Shown piece by piece: positions 61,264 through 64,000 of a stretch of 64,000 nt of DNA. The notes beneath the pieces are model-generated. The model made no database searches. It was not told the origin of the DNA and saw only the letters and a program-made list of their open reading frames with translations. Where the stretch lies: contig NZ_KV917376.1 of the NCBI RefSeq assembly GCF_002019695.1, positions 152,108-216,107 of the forward strand, given 5' to 3'. The position numbers and the translations under genes were made by a program. Source of the stretch: Evansella clarkii. GTDB taxonomy: Bacteria; Bacillota; Bacilli; Bacillales; Salisediminibacteriaceae. Position 1 is the stretch's first letter; each line of letters opens with the position of its first letter.

Positions 61264-61627
61264 TTGACTTAATTACATTGTGGTTTGTCCTGTATTTGTT
61301 CACACTTGTCCTCTGTATAAGAACAAACGGTTATTTCCTCAGGCGGTTATGCAGAAAGATGGACTCAGCCTTTTCATCCTGCTACGCTTTAAAGATAACA
61401 TGGAACGACTTTTAAAAAGCATAACAAAGGTCAGATATTTATGAAACCTTATATCTTATTAAACTTAACGATAATTTTATTTTCCGGAAATATTGTGGCA
61501 GGAAGGGCAATCAATGAACTCCACAGTGGCAATTTCAATAATGGAAAACAGTCGGTTTACTTTAATCTATTAAATTGATAAAATATCAAAAACCTTCATT
61601 ACTCTATATACAGAAAGAGGCTGACAG
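61264..61627. other. Intergenic stretch upstream of the amidase gene
   Basis: No gene or RNA seen. It should hold the amidase promoter; AT-rich blocks near 61470-61490 and 61560-61590 are possible -10 regions. Confidence 0.35.
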
Positions 61628-63097
61628 ATGGAGAATCCGAAACTGAAAAAACTAAGCGAAGAATGGCTTCCTGAAGCAGATATTGAGCAGCTGCAGGAGA
61701 AAATGGAAAACGGGGAAATAACATCGAGAGAGCTTGTATTAATGTATTTACACCGAATAGCTTCCATTGACAGACACGGCCCTGCCCTCAACTCCGTCCT
61801 CGAGATTAACCCGGACGCACTGCAGATCGCTGAGGCTTTGGACGCTGAAAGACGGCAAAAAGGAAGCCGGGGTGCCCTCCATGGAATTCCAGTTCTTATT
61901 AAAGATAATATTGCCACACATGATAAAATGCACACAAGCGCCGGCTCACTCGCTCTTGCTGACTCCTATGCCAAGGAAGACTCCTTTGTTGCAAAACAGC
62001 TCAGATACGCTGGTGCAGTTATACTGGGAAAGACTAATATGACAGAATGGGCCAATTATATGACGGTGGGCATGAAAAACGGCTACAGCTCCCGGGGAGG
62101 CCAGGTTATCAACCCTTACGGCAGTGACTTCGATACAGGAGGATCCAGTTCAGGGTCTGGCGCTTCCATTGCCGCCGGACTTGCAGCACTAGCTGTCGGA
62201 ACAGAAACATCAGGTTCGATACTTAGCCCTGCAAGCCAGCATTCTCTCGTAGGTGTAAAGCCCACAGTCGGTCTGATCAGCCGGACAGGTATCATTCCTA
62301 TCTCCCACACGCAGGACACCGCCGGTCCAATGACAAAAAACGTGAAAGATGCTGCCATTCTGCTCAGCAGTCTGTCTGAAATTGATTTGGAGTACCCAGT
62401 TACGGAATCAAACACAGAACTAGCCGGAGTTGATTTCACTGAATTCCTTGATGAGAACGGCCTAAACGGCGTTAAAGTCGCAGTGGCACGGAAGACGTAT
62501 TTTGAATACCTGACTGAAGAAAAAAAGGAAATCCTCAACAGGGCGTTAAGTGTTTTGGAGACGCAGGGGGCAGTTATTATTGATAATGTGGAGATCCCAA
62601 CCACTAAAGCGAAGTGGACTTACGATGTACTTACTTATGAATTTAAAGCCGGATTAAATGCATATCTCGAGCGATTTGCCGGAAACCCCGAAATCCGTTC
62701 TCTGGCAGATGTAATCAACTTTAATTTTGCAAATCAGAAAGCAATGCTCAAGTATGGCCAGTCACTGCTCCTTGCTGCGGAAAATACGAGCGGCACATTA
62801 ACAGAGCCGGATTATATTTACGCTCTCGAACGAGACCAGTATTTATCAAAGGAAAACGGAATTGACGCAGCATTGGCAAACAACGGAGCGGATGTCCTTG
62901 TTTTCCCGAATAATTACGGGGCTTCTATTCCAGCAAAAGCAGGTTACCCGTCAGTAACTGTTCCGGCAGGCTACACAGAGGAAGGGGAACCAGTAGGATT
63001 AACATTTACAGGAAAGGCATATTCTGAAGCGCAGCTGCTGAAGTGCGCGTATGCCTTTGAACAAGCTACGAAGCACCGGAGAGCTCCGGTACTGTAG
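61628..63097 (+). CDS. Amidase-signature-family amidase
   Basis: 489 residues. The Ser-cisSer-Lys triad is intact: Lys in GIPVLIKDNIATHDK (about 86), Ser in DTGGSSSGSGASIAAG, and nucleophile in GTETSGSILSPASQHS. The block MTEWANYMTVGMKNGYSSRG and the long C-terminal half are typical of stand-alone peptide or aliphatic amidases, not GatA (which is at 32458-33918). Cytosolic; substrate unknown. GAGG lies seven bases upstream of the ATG. Divergent from the pur operon. Confidence 0.88.
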   Translation: MENPKLKKLSEEWLPEADIEQLQEKMENGEITSRELVLMYLHRIASIDRHGPALNSVLEINPDALQIAEALDAERRQKGSRGALHGIPVLIKDNIATHDKMHTSAGSLALADSYAKEDSFVAKQLRYAGAVILGKTNMTEWANYMTVGMKNGYSSRGGQVINPYGSDFDTGGSSSGSGASIAAGLAALAVGTETSGSILSPASQHSLVGVKPTVGLISRTGIIPISHTQDTAGPMTKNVKDAAILLSSLSEIDLEYPVTESNTELAGVDFTEFLDENGLNGVKVAVARKTYFEYLTEEKKEILNRALSVLETQGAVIIDNVEIPTTKAKWTYDVLTYEFKAGLNAYLERFAGNPEIRSLADVINFNFANQKAMLKYGQSLLLAAENTSGTLTEPDYIYALERDQYLSKENGIDAALANNGADVLVFPNNYGASIPAKAGYPSVTVPAGYTEEGEPVGLTFTGKAYSEAQLLKCAYAFEQATKHRRAPVL

Positions 63098-63129
63098 TCA
63101 GGAATTTCTATTAAATTAAACTTCTAAGA

Positions 63130-63175
63130 AGAAGAGGGTGTCCCAAAAGCCTAGCTTTTGGTGACACCCTCTTTC
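63130..63175 (+). terminator. Intrinsic terminator of the amidase gene
   Basis: GAAGAGGGTGTC and GACACCCTCTTTC plus inner CCAAAAGC/GCTTTTGG form a very long perfect hairpin; a T-rich tract follows. Confidence 0.88.
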
Positions 63176-63224
63176 TTACCTTTAGTCAACGCATTTTTGT
63201 TAATTTCTTTTACATTTCATTTTT

Positions 63225-63262
63225 GGGTGTAGGAGGAAGGGGGACCCCGTCCTCCTACACCC
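63225..63262. repeat. Perfect 12-base inverted repeat near the end of the IS element
   Basis: GGGTGTAGGAGG (63225-63236) and CCTCCTACACCC (63251-63262) pair perfectly, with GGGG-A-CCCC nested in the loop. It lies about 80 bases past the transposase stop, in the non-coding end of the IS110-type element or at its border. The rest of 63098-63340 has no gene. Confidence 0.8.
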
Positions 63263-63340
63263 AAGTTTTTGTATCACAAAAAGACCTTACGCTTTCCTGT
63301 TTTTCGAAAGGTCAATGTGCTATAGTTGAATCAAACTTCG

Positions 63341-64000
63341 TTACGATCTTTGAGCTGGTAGTGCGGACTCATAATCGTACAATATGCCGTGTGTGATAAG
63401 TTGAAACGTCACTTTCAGGAACTTATTCATACACGCCACAACAGCGACCTTATGAGGCTTACTCTGAGGTTGCTTTTTTAATTTGTAATAATAGTCCACG
63501 AAGTGATTAGGTTTTCCTTTTGCCATAAGCATTGAACAAATCATAAAAAATAAAATTTTCCGCAGCTTCTTATTACCTCTTTTATTTATTCGATCACGAT
63601 ATTGCATATTACCGGATTGATAGCGCATGATATCAATGCCCGCGTAAGCGTTTAACTGTTTGGCGTTTTTAAAACGGCGGATATCCCCTAGTTCGCCAAT
63701 CAGTCGACACGCTGTTGAATCTCCGATTCCTGGAAATGAACGCAAGACCTTATATTCTTTTCTCCCTTCTGAGATAGTTACCATTTGTTTGACGAGCTGA
63801 ACCTTTTTCTCCATCAAATCCGCAATACGTCGAGCATAATCCCTTGCTTGATCACAACGAATGTCCGACGGATCAATAGCTGGATACGAATTTTCGGCAG
63901 CTTTCAATAATACAATGGCTTTCTCCTCTGCGCGTTTTAAAGATAAATTCTTTCGGGTGTTCTCTTTCAAACGGTTTTTAATAATCGTTTTTGAAAGTGC
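63341..64000 (-). CDS. IS110-family transposase, C-terminal part (cut by the window edge)
   Basis: 220 codons open to the right edge; the start lies outside the window. The C-terminal Transposase_20 domain is clear: LRSFPGIGDSTACRLIGELG, FKNAKQLNAYAGIDIMRYQS, RINKRGNKKLRKILFFMICS and the final VVACMNKFLKVTF. It contains the Ser of the catalytic tail region expected in this family (MRYQSGNMQYRD). The N-terminal DEDD domain would be beyond 64000. IS110 elements recombine using a bridge RNA from their non-coding ends. Intact as far as seen. Confidence 0.88.
   Translation of the reverse strand, partial: ALSKTIIKNRLKENTRKNLSLKRAEEKAIVLLKAAENSYPAIDPSDIRCDQARDYARRIADLMEKKVQLVKQMVTISEGRKEYKVLRSFPGIGDSTACRLIGELGDIRRFKNAKQLNAYAGIDIMRYQSGNMQYRDRINKRGNKKLRKILFFMICSMLMAKGKPNHFVDYYYKLKKQPQSKPHKVAVVACMNKFLKVTFQLITHGILYDYESALPAQRS

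Overview
The window is chromosomal DNA of a low-GC Gram-positive bacterium of the family Bacillaceae. The evidence is the AGGAGG-type ribosome-binding sites, many GTG/TTG starts, T-rich intrinsic terminators, PurBox plus guanine-riboswitch control of a 12-gene pur operon, and a gene order matching the Bacillus subtilis block purEKBCSQLFMNHD / yerA / yerB / yerC / pcrB / pcrA / ligA / yerH(camS) / opuE(putP) / gatCAB / yerQ(dagK) / yefA(rlmCD). An alkaliphilic or halotolerant genus is possible but is inference. No rRNA, tRNA or CRISPR array was seen.

Layout. 1-8300 is a variable region: an rRNA methyltransferase of the RlmCD/YfjO type, a uracil-DNA-glycosylase-like protein, an SRPBCC protein next to an ECF-type sigma factor whose C-terminal domain is frame-damaged, an MFS transporter, a metallo-hydrolase, and a repeat-built coiled-coil protein. 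8795-18000 holds a Vpr-like secreted subtilase, a sugar-dehydrogenase-like beta-propeller, an integral membrane protein, a lipoprotein, a tRNA-dihydrouridine synthase and an EamA exporter. 18200-30850 holds an APH-type kinase, rlmCD, a SEC-C protein, DUF948 and DUF418 membrane proteins, dagK, an arginine-deiminase-fold hydrolase, an amidohydrolase and a glyoxalase-like protein. 31012-45343 is the conserved housekeeping block on the minus strand: gatCAB (transamidosome), a proline/sodium symporter with a tiny upstream membrane protein, camS, ligA, pcrA, pcrB, yerC and yerB. 45364-60821 is yerA and the purine operon, transcribed right to left from a PurR-box promoter and a guanine-type riboswitch at 60960-61260. 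The window ends with an amidase gene and an IS110-family transposase cut by the right edge.

Genes working together: purE-purD convert PRPP to IMP. YerA may act in adenine salvage beside them. ligA, pcrA and pcrB form a DNA-repair and lipid block. GatCAB corrects Glu-tRNA(Gln) and Asp-tRNA(Asn). RlmCD and its paralogue methylate 23S rRNA uridines.

The most unusual signal is in the gaps. At least five intergenic repeat arrays (about 1-100, 11805-11915, 24503-25150, 29446-29972, 43383-43856 and 49020-49362) have different primary sequences but the same 51-52 bp period, and each unit carries inverted repeats. Where arrays can be compared, the stem arms have changed together, so the hairpin or dyad and the spacing look conserved more than the bases. 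One array sits inside the pur operon between purH and purD. Two further dispersed elements, a 133-bp element in two copies and a GC-rich palindromic element of about 140 bp, and two well-supported micro-ORFs add to the list.
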